Numbered from the stretch's first letter, positions 20,018 through 29,263 are shown. The stretch is 64,000 nucleotides of DNA from JAOUEA01 sp963762075 (GCA_963762075.1 CAVXJC010000008.1:62001-126000), one strand, 5' to 3'. Translations and numbers: made by a program. The notes: a model not told the origin generated them from the letters alone.

Positions 20018-20968
20018 CTACACCACGCCGAACGGCTCGCCATTCGAACCACACACCAGCACCACGACCTGCTCACCCGCGGCGGGCACGTACACGCCTT
20101 CGCGCACGGCCGAGAGCGCCGCAGCCCCGCCAGGCTCGGCGAACATGCGGAGCTCACGCCAGAGTGCCTGCTGCGCACCGAGGATCGCCTCGTCACTCAC
20201 GAGCACGACATCGTCGACGTGGCCTGCGTTCGCGACCGCGAACGCGATGTCGCCGATTCTGCGAGCTCCCAAGGAATCCGCCGCACGACCCGAGACGGGA
20301 ACCTCGACCGGCTCACCGGCGTGCAGGGCGGCCAGCAGACACCTGGAGGTCTCCGGCTCGACCCCCACGACACGGACGCCGGTCCCCGCGAACCACGAGG
20401 CGATGCCGCCGATCAGCCCTCCACCGCCCACGGCGACGAGCACGGTATCGGCCGCGACCACCTGCTCGGAGAGCTCAGCGCCGATCGTGCCTTGACCGGC
20501 CACCACCTCGGGTTGGTCGAACGGGTGCATCCACACCGCACCCGTGTCGGCATGCCGAGCGAGGGCCGCTTCGGCGGCATCGTCATAGAAGCCGTCGACC
20601 ACGCGCACATCGGCGCCGGTCGCACGCACCTTGTCGATCTTCGAAAGGGGCGATGTTGCCGGCACGAAGATCTCAGCACGATGGCCGAGCGTGCGAGCGG
20701 CATGTCCAACCGCGAGCCCGAAGTTGCCGCCGCTCGCAGCCACCACGCCGCCGGTCCCCACGTCGGCCGAAAGCATCCGGTTGAAGGCGCCACGAGGCTT
20801 GAACGATCCGGTCACCTGCAGCAGCTCGAGCTTCAGCGTGAGAGGCGCCTGCACACCGAACACACCCGGCTCCGATCCGAGCACCGGTGTTCGGCGCACA
20901 TGAGGTGCGGTCCGCACCCGGGCAGCCTCGATGTCGTCGCGGGTCGGCGCTCGAGCCTCGTCGATCAC
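20018..20968 (-). CDS. Threonine/serine dehydratase-type PLP enzyme
   Basis: This 316-residue fold-type II PLP enzyme has the lysine motif TGSFKPRGAFNR, in which K forms the Schiff base, ASGGNFGLAVGHAAR (the Asn loop), and the glycine-rich phosphate cradle VLVAVGGGGLIGGIASW. The C-terminal EPGGAAALSAV completes the pattern of short, non-allosteric threonine/serine dehydratases or racemase-like relatives. It lacks the ACT regulatory domain of IlvA, so a catabolic dehydratase is more likely than the isoleucine-committed enzyme. The GTG start overlaps the mazG stop (GTGA), making it the last gene of the mfd operon. Confidence 0.85.
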   Translation of the reverse strand: MIDEARAPTRDDIEAARVRTAPHVRRTPVLGSEPGVFGVQAPLTLKLELLQVTGSFKPRGAFNRMLSADVGTGGVVAASGGNFGLAVGHAARTLGHRAEIFVPATSPLSKIDKVRATGADVRVVDGFYDDAAEAALARHADTGAVWMHPFDQPEVVAGQGTIGAELSEQVVAADTVLVAVGGGGLIGGIASWFAGTGVRVVGVEPETSRCLLAALHAGEPVEVPVSGRAADSLGARRIGDIAFAVANAGHVDDVVLVSDEAILGAQQALWRELRMFAEPGGAAALSAVREGVYVPAAGEQVVVLVCGSNGEPFGVV

Positions 20969-21786
20969 GCCTCGCGGGCCTCGCGGAAGAGCGTCCGCAG
21001 CACCTGCTCATCGGCCGACTCGACGTCGATGCCTCGATCGGCTGCGATCGCCACGAACACCTCGTAGCGCTTCGAGAACCCGCGCACGGTGCGCCGAAGG
21101 GCGCTCTCGGCATCGACGCCCAGCTTCCGCGCAAGCGCGACGGTGGCGAAGAGCACGTCGCCGACCTCCTCCTCGGCCGCATCGGAGCCCTCAGCCGTTG
21201 CGAGCTCGTCGACCTCCTCGCGCAACGCGGCGAGCGCCGAGTCGGACGATCGCCACTCGAACCCCCAGCCGGCGGCGCGCCGTTGCACCTTGGCCGCGCG
21301 GGCGAGCGATGGCAATGACGCAGGGATATCCTGGTCGAGGCCGACGCGCTCGCCCGTTTCCTCCGCCTTGAGCTTCTCCCAGTTCACGAGCACCTCATCA
21401 GGCCCGCTCACCTCGACCTCGCCGAACACGTGCGGATGGCGATGCACGAGCTTCGCGACGAGCCCTTGGGCGACGTCATCGATATCCCACCGCCCGGCGT
21501 CTGCGGCCATCTGGGCGTGGAACACGACCTGTAGGAGCACATCGCCGAGCTCGTCACGCATCGCGGCGTCGTCGCCCGCGTCGATCGCCTCGAGCAGCTC
21601 GTGGGTCTCCTCGAGCAGATGCCGGCCGAGAGACTCGTGGGTCTGTTCGGCGTCCCAGGGGCATCCGCCCGGACCGCGCAGCCGCGCCATCACGCGCACC
21701 AGGTCGAGCAGACGCGCTCCCTGCTGGGAACTCGGGACCTGCCCCTCGGGAACGTGAGCACCCGCGCGCAGGGGCGTATCGGTCAC
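20965..21786 (-). CDS. mazG: MazG nucleoside triphosphate pyrophosphohydrolase
   Basis: The 273-residue protein has a duplicated MazG domain. The first half carries RGPGGCPWDAEQTHESLGRH, LLEETHELLEAID (EExxE) and DELGDVLLQVVFHAQMA (ExxD-like). The second half carries WGFEWRSSDSALAALREEVDEL and EEEVGDVLFATVALAR. It hydrolyses NTPs and dNTPs to monophosphates and is thought to clear damaged nucleotides. The GTG start at 21786 overlaps the stop of the PpiC lipoprotein gene by four bases. Neighbours upstream include mfd, an arrangement frequent in actinobacteria. Confidence 0.93.
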   Translation of the reverse strand: MTDTPLRAGAHVPEGQVPSSQQGARLLDLVRVMARLRGPGGCPWDAEQTHESLGRHLLEETHELLEAIDAGDDAAMRDELGDVLLQVVFHAQMAADAGRWDIDDVAQGLVAKLVHRHPHVFGEVEVSGPDEVLVNWEKLKAEETGERVGLDQDIPASLPSLARAAKVQRRAAGWGFEWRSSDSALAALREEVDELATAEGSDAAEEEVGDVLFATVALARKLGVDAESALRRTVRGFSKRYEVFVAIAADRGIDVESADEQVLRTLFREAREA

Positions 21787-22820
21787 GGCGTGGGCGTGCC
21801 CTCGTCGCGAGGCACGGCGCTGACGCTCGGATCGGTGCTGTTCACTGCGACAACCGTGAGTGTCTCGGCATCGAATCGCCCGTACTTCGGGTTGACCTCC
21901 ACGCCTTGGGACTCAGCCTGCTCGCGCATCCACGCTGTGAACAGCGCGCCCTGGTCGCCTTGCAGAAGGCTGGCCTTGGCTTGCTCGAAGGGCGTGACCT
22001 GTTCGTCGACGAGGAAGATGACGTGCCACCCGAACTCGCTCTGGACGGGCCGGGAGATCTGGCCCGGCCGCAAGGCGATCGCAGCCTCGCTGAATTCGGG
22101 AACGTAGTTCGACGCCGGCGCCTCGCCCAGGCTGCCGCCGTTGGCACCTGAGCCAGTATCGGTGGAGACTCGCTTCGCCAGGCTTTCGAAGATCTTCCGC
22201 GTCGCGCCGGGGGCCGTCACCTGTTGGTAGACGTCCTGGGCCTCCGCCTCGGTCTTGACCAAGATGTGCAGGACATCGATCGTCGTGAAGTTCAGTATCT
22301 GATCTTCGTAGATCTGACGCAGCTCGTCGTCGCCGAGCTCGGCCTCTGCCACCGCGCCCTGCACCGCTTGGAAGGTGAGCACCTGTGCGGCGAAGGCCTC
22401 GAGGTCGGTCCGCGTGAGATCGAGCTTTCCGAGCTCCTGGTCGACCTTCTCAGCGGTGAGCTGCTGGTCGAGGTTGGCCATGATGCCGTCGACCTCGGCG
22501 GGCGTGACCGAGATGTCGTTGGCCGTCGCATACGACTGGACGAACTCACTCTGGATCATGTTCCCCAGCGTGAAGCGGTTGCAGACGGCTTCCTGCGTAT
22601 CGCCACCGGTGGGTGCGCCGCCGCACTGCTGCTGGCCGAGCGTCGCCAAAAACGTGAACAGCTTAGCCTGCTGGGCGAGCTCCTCATCGGTGATGTCGGT
22701 CTCGCCGACGACGGCGGCGGGGGCCGGACCTGTGCCGAGGGTCCCGGCATCGCCACATGCGGCGAGCAAGGCCGCAGCGATCACAGACATGACGAGGAAG
22801 CGGAGCGTACGGGAAGCCAC
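21783..22820 (-). CDS. Lipoprotein peptidyl-prolyl isomerase, SurA/PrsA type
   Basis: GTG 22820 opens a signal peptide that ends in the lipobox LLAAC, with the lipidated cysteine at residue 22. Residues 35-170 form a SurA_N-like chaperone helix bundle, and residues 185-290 a PpiC rotamase domain (LHILVKTEAEAQDVYQQV, then GGSLGEAPASNYVPEFSEAA and SRPVQSEFGWHVIFLVDE). The protein is about 345 residues. It probably helps exported proteins fold on the outer face of the membrane. The frame extends upstream of GTG but without homology. The gene lies 11 bp after mfd and is coupled to mazG. Confidence 0.88.
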   Translation of the reverse strand: MASRTLRFLVMSVIAAALLAACGDAGTLGTGPAPAAVVGETDITDEELAQQAKLFTFLATLGQQQCGGAPTGGDTQEAVCNRFTLGNMIQSEFVQSYATANDISVTPAEVDGIMANLDQQLTAEKVDQELGKLDLTRTDLEAFAAQVLTFQAVQGAVAEAELGDDELRQIYEDQILNFTTIDVLHILVKTEAEAQDVYQQVTAPGATRKIFESLAKRVSTDTGSGANGGSLGEAPASNYVPEFSEAAIALRPGQISRPVQSEFGWHVIFLVDEQVTPFEQAKASLLQGDQGALFTAWMREQAESQGVEVNPKYGRFDAETLTVVAVNSTDPSVSAVPRDEGTPTP

Positions 22821-22831
22821 GAAGGACGAGT

Positions 22832-25800
22832 CTACGGGCTGACGGTCGGTACGACCTTGTCGCCGGTGGCGGCCTCCAGCAACCATCGTTCCACGAACGC
22901 GACGAGATCCTTGCCGAAGACCCGCTCTGGCAGCAGGTTCAATGTCTGCGACTCGGCCGCGAAGGTCCCCCCGTACACCCGCTCCTCGAGGTCGACCAGC
23001 AGATCGTCGGCGATCGCGACGGGCCGGAGGCGCACTTGATCGCGGAACGTGGAGATGTCCTCGACGCCGAGCGTCCTGGCGGTCACCCGCAGCGACGCGA
23101 TGGCGAACAGGGTCTCGACCTCGTCGGGGAACGCGCCGTATCTGTCGACCGTCTCGGTGCGGATCTGAGCGAGCGTCTCGTGGTCGGGTGAGAGCGAGAT
23201 GCGCCGGTACAGCTCGAGACGCAGGGCTTCCTGCGCGATCCAACCCGGGGGCACGAACGCCTTCACTGGCAGATCGATGCGGAGCTCGGGTTCGTCGGGG
23301 ATCTGCTCGCCCTTCAACTCGGCCATCGACTCCTGCAAGATGCGCGCGTATGCGTCGAAGCCGACCGCGGCGATGTGGCCCGTCTGCTCCGCACCGAGCA
23401 TGTTGCCGGCACCCCGGATCTCGAGGTCCTTCATCGCGATCTTGAAGCCCGACCCGAGCGCTTGATGCGCGCTGATCGTGGCGAGCCGTTGCCGGGCCTC
23501 GTCGGTCATCTCACGCTGGGGCGCGAAGAAGAAGTAGGCGAACGCGCGCTCGGTCGAACGGCCGACCCGGCCCCTGAGCTGGTACATCTGCGCGAGCCCG
23601 AGCAGGTCCGCCCGGTCGACGATCAACGTATTGGCGTTCGGCACGTCGAGACCGCTCTCGATGATCACCGTGCAGAGCAGCACGTCGGCCTCTCGGTTCC
23701 AGAACCGCATCATCTGCTTCTCGAGGTCCGCCTCATCCATGCGGCCGTGTGCGACGGCGATGCGAGCCTCAGGAAGCTGCTCCGTGAGCCAGGCGGCCTG
23801 ACGGTCGATCGTCGCGATCCGGTTATGCACCCAGAAGACCTGTCCTTCACGCAGCAGCTCGCGCCGCACGGCGCCGAGCGCGAGTCCCTCGTCGTAGCTG
23901 CCGACGTAGGTGAGCACCGGCTGGCGATCCTCTGGCGGGGTGTCGATCGTGCTCATCTCGCGGATACCGGTGAGCGCCATCTCGAGCGTGCGCGGGATAG
24001 GGGTCGCCGTCATGGTGAGCACGTCGACGCTCGCGCGGAACTGCTTCAGCCGCTCCTTGTGCGCCACCCCGAAGCGCTGCTCCTCGTCGACGATCAACAG
24101 ACCGAGGTCCTGGAAGGCCATGTCCTTTCCGAGCAGCCTGTGCGTGCCGATCACCACGTCGACCTTGCCGGCCTTGACGTCGCCGACGACCTGCTTCTGC
24201 TCGGTTGGGCTCACGAACCTGCTCAGCATCTTCACCGTGACGGGGAACGGCGCGAACCGCTCGCTGAACGTGATGAAGTGCTGCTCGGCGAGCAATGTCG
24301 TCGGCACAAGCACGGCGACCTGCTTGCCTTCCATGACCGCCTTGAACGCTGCCCGCACCGCGATCTCGGTCTTGCCGAAGCCGACGTCGCCGCAGATGAG
24401 CCGGTCCATCGGTTTGGGCAGCATCATGTCGGCCTTGACCTCGTCGATCGCCGAGATCTGGTCGGTGGTCTCCGAGTGCGGGAACGCGTCCTCGAGTTCC
24501 TGCTGCCACGGTGTATCGGGCCCGAAGGCATGACCCGGAACCGAGAGGCGAACCGTGTAGAGGCGAACGAGCTCACCGGCCATGTCGCGAACCGCCCGCT
24601 TGACCTTGGCGGTGGCCCGAGCCCAATCGCTTCCGCCCATGCGGTGCAGGCGAGGGGCGTCGCCGCCGACGTACTTGGCGACCATGCCGACCTGATCGGA
24701 CGGAACGAACAGCTTGTCACCGGCGGCATACTCGAGCACCAGGTAGTCACGTTCGGCGCCGGCCAACGCGCGGTGCGTGATGCCCGTGTACCGCCCGACG
24801 CCGTGGATGCGGTGCACCGCGAAGTCTCCAGGCTCGAGCTCGTCGGTGATCGAGCCGGTGCCCCGCCGGGTGAACCGAGGGGCCACTCGCGTGTGTGTCC
24901 GCGAGCCGAAGAGATCCTCCTCGGTGATCACCGCCAGGTTTCCCGCTGGGAACCGGAACCCCTCGGCGAGAGGAGACTCGACGGGCTCGACCGCGACGCC
25001 CTCGAGGATCTCCCGCGCTCGCTCCAACGACCCGTGCCCCCGGCCCGACAAGACGATGCGGTGACCGGACTCGGCGAGCTCTCGCGCGCGGGCGACGAGC
25101 TCTGCTGCGTTCGCCTGCGCGGACCCCCAACCGGTGATGCCGAGGTCGACCCCCTCGGCGAACTCCGTCAGGTGCAGTCGCACGTGCGGCCCGAGCGCGA
25201 CGTCGAGATCGTGGAAGACGCGAGCCGCGGGCCACCCCGAGGCTTCGGCGAGCGCCTCGCCCTCGAGGTGGGCAGCCTTGGCACGGTCGCGGGTGCGATG
25301 GACGTGGGTCAACACCACCCACGCTCCGTCGGGCAGGACCTCGGCAGGCGTCGGCATGCGGTCGAACAGGAACGGCGCGAGCGTCTCGGAGCCTTCGACG
25401 AAGAGGCCCTCCGCGAAGCGCTCCAACTGGTCGGCGAATCGCTCAGGAGCTCGTGCTGCCGCGGCGTGCGCTCGATCGCGCAACGCCGCATCGGGGATCA
25501 GCTCACGCGTCGCCGGCACCTCGACGAGCGCCACCCGCTCGGTCGAGAGCTGAGTCGATGGAACGAACTCGCGGATCGACTCGACCTCGTCGCCCCAGTA
25601 GTCCAGGCGCACGGGTCGTCGCGCTGTCCCGGGGAAGACGTCGACCACACCTCCGCGCACGGCGAACTCGCCGCGATGCTCGACCACGTCGGCACGCGAG
25701 TACCCCAGATCGACGAGTCGTTCGGCGACCGAGTCGGGTGCCAGCTCGAGCCCGGCCACCAACTGCAGCGAGGGCGTCAGGCCCAGGGTGGGGATCAAGC

Positions 25801-26176
25801 CCTGCATCGCAGCGACCACCGGCGCCACGAGCACGAACGTGCCCTTGGCCTGCCGTACGCTCGCGACCGCCCGCGCCCGGCGTGCGGCGATCTCGGGGGC
25901 AGGCGAGATGCCTTCGTAGGGAAGTGCTTCCCACGCCGGCAGGAGCGCCACCCGCTCGGCTCCCAGGAACGCCTCGAGATCGCTCGCGAGCTCGTCGGCC
26001 TCCCGAGGGCCCGGCGCCACCGCGAGCACCGGCGAGTCGAGAGCGCTCGCGACGCCTGCAACCACGAAGTCTTCGCCCGCCTCGGCGCGGGCCACGATCG
26101 GACGGGCTCGGTCGAGCAACAAGCGCTCGAACGGCTCGGACCGCACCAGCACGTCGAGCATCTCGTCGAGACCCAC
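22832..26176 (-). CDS. mfd: Transcription-repair coupling factor Mfd
   Basis: The 1114-residue protein has the complete Mfd layout: a UvrB-like N-terminal part, the RNA-polymerase-interaction domain (YLVLEYAAGDKLFVPSDQ, then KYVGGDAPRLHRMG), and a RecG-like helicase core with Walker A near residue 594 (CGDVGFGKTEIAVRAAFKA) and the DEEQ box near 692 (LLIVDEEQRFGVAHKERLK). The motif MTATPIPRTLEMALTGIR follows, then motif VI QLRGRVGRSTERAFAYFF and the TRCF C-terminal domain. It displaces stalled RNA polymerase and recruits UvrA. GTG 26176 fits the start of homology. It heads the mfd-PpiC-mazG-dehydratase operon. Confidence 0.96.
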   Translation of the reverse strand: MGLDEMLDVLVRSEPFERLLLDRARPIVARAEAGEDFVVAGVASALDSPVLAVAPGPREADELASDLEAFLGAERVALLPAWEALPYEGISPAPEIAARRARAVASVRQAKGTFVLVAPVVAAMQGLIPTLGLTPSLQLVAGLELAPDSVAERLVDLGYSRADVVEHRGEFAVRGGVVDVFPGTARRPVRLDYWGDEVESIREFVPSTQLSTERVALVEVPATRELIPDAALRDRAHAAAARAPERFADQLERFAEGLFVEGSETLAPFLFDRMPTPAEVLPDGAWVVLTHVHRTRDRAKAAHLEGEALAEASGWPAARVFHDLDVALGPHVRLHLTEFAEGVDLGITGWGSAQANAAELVARARELAESGHRIVLSGRGHGSLERAREILEGVAVEPVESPLAEGFRFPAGNLAVITEEDLFGSRTHTRVAPRFTRRGTGSITDELEPGDFAVHRIHGVGRYTGITHRALAGAERDYLVLEYAAGDKLFVPSDQVGMVAKYVGGDAPRLHRMGGSDWARATAKVKRAVRDMAGELVRLYTVRLSVPGHAFGPDTPWQQELEDAFPHSETTDQISAIDEVKADMMLPKPMDRLICGDVGFGKTEIAVRAAFKAVMEGKQVAVLVPTTLLAEQHFITFSERFAPFPVTVKMLSRFVSPTEQKQVVGDVKAGKVDVVIGTHRLLGKDMAFQDLGLLIVDEEQRFGVAHKERLKQFRASVDVLTMTATPIPRTLEMALTGIREMSTIDTPPEDRQPVLTYVGSYDEGLALGAVRRELLREGQVFWVHNRIATIDRQAAWLTEQLPEARIAVAHGRMDEADLEKQMMRFWNREADVLLCTVIIESGLDVPNANTLIVDRADLLGLAQMYQLRGRVGRSTERAFAYFFFAPQREMTDEARQRLATISAHQALGSGFKIAMKDLEIRGAGNMLGAEQTGHIAAVGFDAYARILQESMAELKGEQIPDEPELRIDLPVKAFVPPGWIAQEALRLELYRRISLSPDHETLAQIRTETVDRYGAFPDEVETLFAIASLRVTARTLGVEDISTFRDQVRLRPVAIADDLLVDLEERVYGGTFAAESQTLNLLPERVFGKDLVAFVERWLLEAATGDKVVPTVSP

Positions 26177-26220
26177 CGATCACCCCTTGGAGCCCGAGTC
26201 CGGCGTGGACCGGACACCGA

Positions 26221-26246
26221 AAACAGACCGTGCCGCGGCGCGGCAG
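26221..26246 (-). terminator. Candidate intrinsic terminator after the GGDEF-EAL gene
   Basis: On the minus strand a stem of TGCCGC and GCGGCA with a three-base loop (26232-26246) is followed by CGGTCTGTTTTCGG. It lies in the 140-bp gap between the GGDEF-EAL stop and the mfd start. A second possible stem, GTCCGG/CCGGAC, lies about 25 bp further along. Prediction is by eye only. Confidence 0.4.
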
Positions 26247-26316
26247 GCCTCCGAGCGGCAGTCTACCGAGGGACGTGTGAAGCGCGAGCCATTCGAGTGA
26301 GGGGTCGGGCGAGCGC

Positions 26317-28440
26317 TCAGACCACGCGGAGCCTGCCACCCACCGGGCCCTTCACGTCGGTTCGGGCGGCGGCTCCCTCGTGCACGATCGCGTCGGGCGT
26401 TCGCACCGACAGCCAGCGATCGAATTCCTCGAGCGGCATCGGGCGTGAGATGTAGTAGCCCTGCGCCTCGTCGCACCCGAAATCGGCGAGACGGTCGAAC
26501 GTTTCCCGGTCCTCGACACCTTCGGCAACGACCCTCAGCCCGAGGTTCTTGCCCAGGTCGACCGTCGCACGCACGATCATGTAGTCGTCGCCGTCGGCAT
26601 GCATGTCCATCACGAACGACCGGTCGATCTTGATCTCGTCGATCGGCAGGCGCTTGAGGTAGCCGAGGGAGGAGTAGCCCGTGCCGAAGTCGTCGATCGA
26701 GAGGGAGATGCCGACCTCGGAGATGCCGTCGAGCACGGCGTTCGACCGGCCCGAATCCGACATGAGGAAGTTCTCGGTGAGCTCCATGCGCAGGAACGAC
26801 GCCGGCATGTCGAACCGTTCCAAGAGGGCGGCCGCTTCTTCGGGAAGGTTGCGGTCGAGCAGGCTGCGCGGCGAGAGGTTGATGGCGATGGGGATCGCCA
26901 TCCCTTGATCGGCCCACGCGCGCCATTGACGCATCACGTGTTCCATGACGTAGCTCGTCATCGGACCGAGCAACACGGTCTTCTCGACGAGCGGGATGAA
27001 CTCGTCGGGAGCCACGAGCCCGCGCTCGGGATGGTTCCATCGGATCAACGCCTCCGCGCCGGCCACACGGCCGTCGTTCAAACGCACCTTCGGCTGGAAG
27101 TACATCTCGAACTCTTCGCGCTCCAGCGCCGGCCGCACCTGGCTCACGAGCGTCAGCCGGGCTGGGTTGTGTTGATCCATCCTCTGTGTGTAGGTCTCGT
27201 AGCCGCCACCGGCTTCCTTGGCCGAGTACATGGCGACATCGGCACGCCGCAGGAGCGACTCGGCGCTCTGTCCATGCGTCGGGAAGATCGCGATGCCGAG
27301 GCTGCCTGCGACATCGAGTGCAAGACCCTCGACCGATACCGGAACGGCGAGCTCTTCGAGCAGGCGTCCCGCGATCGAGAAGGCGACTTCGTCGTCGGGA
27401 AGATCCGGCAAGAGCACCCCGAACTCGTCGCCACCGAGACGAGCCATCATGTCGCCGTCCCGCAAGACGGTCGACAGACGGGGGCCGATCTCCTTCAAGA
27501 GCTGGTCGCCGAAGTGATGGCCCAAGGTGTCGTTGACCTCCTTGAAGTGGTCGAGGTCCATCAGCATCACCGCGATGCGCTCCTCGCGCGTGCGAGCGGC
27601 ATCGATCGCCTCGGTCAACCGCTTCTGGAACAGCACACGGTTCGGCAGCCCGGTCAGGGAGTCGTGCATGGCTTGGTGTTCGTTCTCGGCCTGCTTGGTC
27701 GCAAGCTCGTTCGTCGCTACCTGCAAGGAATGGGTCCGAGTGAACATCTGTCGTGCGAACGCCAGTGGCGCCACGAACACGAAGATCGACAGGATGCCGA
27801 TCTTGTTGAACGTCGTGGCGACGAGCACGCTGAAGAGGGCGAGCCCCATGTAGCTCAGCACGAACTCCCCGAACAGACCGGAGTGGATATCTCGGAGCGT
27901 CTGCGAAGGCTTGACGCCGAGGTTGAGGTAGTTGTAGAGGCTCACGAACATCACGTTGACCACGTATCCGGCGACCGCGGCCAGCATCACCGCCAGACCC
28001 AGCCGCCACCACTCGGAGTCGAGGGTGGCGATCTGCTTGAAGATCACGCTCTCCGCGATGACCGCCGCGGCGATCTGGGCTCGGATCCACAGCGCGGTCG
28101 AGATGGGCACCTCCCGCCGGAACTCGTCGCGATCGGCGGAGCCGGCGAAGGCGATCAAAGCCGCAACGGGAGTCGGGTAGAGCAGTGCTACCGAGAGCTC
28201 GAGCGGGAAGCTCAGGCTGAACACGACCGTTGAGACCGTTGTCGGCACCGGCAACAGGTCGACGGCCGCGATCGCGATGATCCAGATCACGATCAGCGGG
28301 TCGGCGAACTGCTCCGACCCCGAGTACACCGAGTGACCGATGTAGGCGAACATCGGCAGAATCAGGGCCATCTCGAACAGTCGCAGCCCGATCGATCGGC
28401 CGCGCCCGCGCGCTCTGCGCCGTTCGTCAGCCCCCGGCAT
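26317..28440 (-). CDS. Membrane-bound GGDEF-EAL protein (cyclic di-GMP turnover)
   Basis: The 707-residue protein begins at ATG 28440 and has about seven N-terminal membrane helices (residues 15-235), resembling a MASE-type sensor. A GGDEF domain follows with DSLTGLPNRVLF and an intact LGGDEFG near residue 334; no RxxD inhibitory site is obvious at the usual place. The EAL domain has AEALIRWNHPERGLV near 461, ELTENFLM, SIDDFGTGYSSLGYLKRLP and EGVEDRETFD, so both catalytic sites look complete. Net activity cannot be told. Its start lies 14 bp inside the DUF5317 gene, indicating translational coupling. It is the last gene of the 29.4-26.3 kb unit. Confidence 0.92.
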   Translation of the reverse strand: MPGADERRRARGRGRSIGLRLFEMALILPMFAYIGHSVYSGSEQFADPLIVIWIIAIAAVDLLPVPTTVSTVVFSLSFPLELSVALLYPTPVAALIAFAGSADRDEFRREVPISTALWIRAQIAAAVIAESVIFKQIATLDSEWWRLGLAVMLAAVAGYVVNVMFVSLYNYLNLGVKPSQTLRDIHSGLFGEFVLSYMGLALFSVLVATTFNKIGILSIFVFVAPLAFARQMFTRTHSLQVATNELATKQAENEHQAMHDSLTGLPNRVLFQKRLTEAIDAARTREERIAVMLMDLDHFKEVNDTLGHHFGDQLLKEIGPRLSTVLRDGDMMARLGGDEFGVLLPDLPDDEVAFSIAGRLLEELAVPVSVEGLALDVAGSLGIAIFPTHGQSAESLLRRADVAMYSAKEAGGGYETYTQRMDQHNPARLTLVSQVRPALEREEFEMYFQPKVRLNDGRVAGAEALIRWNHPERGLVAPDEFIPLVEKTVLLGPMTSYVMEHVMRQWRAWADQGMAIPIAINLSPRSLLDRNLPEEAAALLERFDMPASFLRMELTENFLMSDSGRSNAVLDGISEVGISLSIDDFGTGYSSLGYLKRLPIDEIKIDRSFVMDMHADGDDYMIVRATVDLGKNLGLRVVAEGVEDRETFDRLADFGCDEAQGYYISRPMPLEEFDRWLSVRTPDAIVHEGAAARTDVKGPVGGRLRVV

Positions 28441-29017
28441 GCTGCAGCGTTCCCGCATCGTCGGCAGTCGCCTCATCGGCGCTGTCGTCCTCCCGACGAG
28501 CTGGTGTCCGCATGCCCGCCACGATGACGACGCCGACACCGCCGTAGGTGAAGATGTCGCCGACGCTGATGGCCTGACCCACGGGCTGCGGCAATGCGAT
28601 CACATCACCGAGGAACAGCACGAGGTCGTCGTCGGAGGCCAGATGGTGCTTCGGCCACGGATTGTTGATCAGGTCATCGAGGGTATCGGCCTGCCCCGAT
28701 GCGATCAGGGCCTGACCGGCCACGGGCATGCCTTGATTGAGACCGATCACCAGGAAGTTCATGGCGACGCCGGCCAGGATGATCCAGAACCCGGTGATGT
28801 GCAGGTTCCTGATCGCGAAGATCGTGAGCAGTACGAACGAGATGTACAGGCACGTGAGCGGGATCAGCGTTCCGGGCCCCGCGACCCACTGCAGTGCGAA
28901 GCCGATCAAGGCAAGAGCCGTCCATCGAAGTCGGATCGCACTCAGGTTCCGCATGTGCCCGCCGAGCACGATGCCCGCAAGGACCGCCAGCGAAAGCGAC
29001 ACGAGCATGAGCTTCAT
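28427..29017 (-). CDS. DUF5317-type integral membrane protein
   Basis: A 196-residue protein with four or five hydrophobic segments (residues 3-20, 30-47, 52-72, 75-95 and near 155-170) and a conserved block FLVIGLNQGMPVAGQAL. The C-terminal ALPQPVGQAISVGDIFTYGG is typical of actinobacterial DUF5317 proteins. The last 25 residues are acidic and cytoplasmic. The function of the family is unknown. Here it is translationally coupled to a cyclic di-GMP enzyme, so it might serve as a sensor or membrane partner; this is inference from position only. Confidence 0.75.
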   Translation of the reverse strand: MKLMLVSLSLAVLAGIVLGGHMRNLSAIRLRWTALALIGFALQWVAGPGTLIPLTCLYISFVLLTIFAIRNLHITGFWIILAGVAMNFLVIGLNQGMPVAGQALIASGQADTLDDLINNPWPKHHLASDDDLVLFLGDVIALPQPVGQAISVGDIFTYGGVGVVIVAGMRTPARREDDSADEATADDAGTLQHAGG

Positions 29018-29104
29018 GGTTTCCTATCGGAATCGAGCGGACGGACTTGAAGTCGTGGACCGCTTGTCCCCCAAGAGACTTCCCATCGTTGCCCGGGCGC
29101 GAAG

Positions 29105-29144
29105 AAGCCCCCGGGGACGACCAAGTGAGTTGGTCGGACCGAGG
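29105..29144 (-). promoter_or_regulatory. Strong hairpin between small ORFs and DUF5317
   Basis: On the minus strand an outer stem of GCCCTCGG with CCGGGGGC encloses an inner stem GACCAA/TTGGTC with loop CTCAC. A short TTCTTC follows the outer arm. It could be a terminator for the two small genes or an attenuator in front of the DUF5317-GGDEF-EAL pair, whose start lies about 90 bp further on. Nothing else was recognised between 29018 and 29104. Confidence 0.5.
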
Positions 29145-29170
29145 GCCTCTCGATCGAGCGTAAGCCGTGC

Positions 29171-29263
29171 TTAGTTGGAGCCGGGCTTGAAGCCCGCACC
29201 CACCGACATCGCGAAAAGGGCCAAGGCCCCGAGCGAGTACATCACCCTGCGAAGACGCAGCAT
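29171..29263 (-). CDS. Tiny single-pass membrane protein, 30 aa (KPG family member 2)
   Basis: ATG 29263 is preceded by the excellent Shine-Dalgarno AGGAAGGAGA. The 30-residue product has a basic start (MLRLRRVMYS), one hydrophobic helix (LGALALFAMSVGAG) and the tail FKPGSN before TAA. It resembles the product of the next small gene upstream (29306-29413) in order and in the ending GA-x-(F/Y)-K-P. It is too short for routine gene calling. I do not recognise it. It may be a small membrane regulator of the GGDEF-EAL or DUF5317 partner. Confidence 0.6.
   Translation of the reverse strand: MLRLRRVMYSLGALALFAMSVGAGFKPGSN

Noticed and set aside
23375..26455. 1026-residue plus-strand open frame
   Set aside because: It is the antisense of mfd, which has all family motifs; long empty antisense frames are normal at this GC content.
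26599..28233. 544-residue plus-strand open frame
   Set aside because: It is antisense to the GGDEF-EAL gene, is His/Arg-rich and has no domain pattern.
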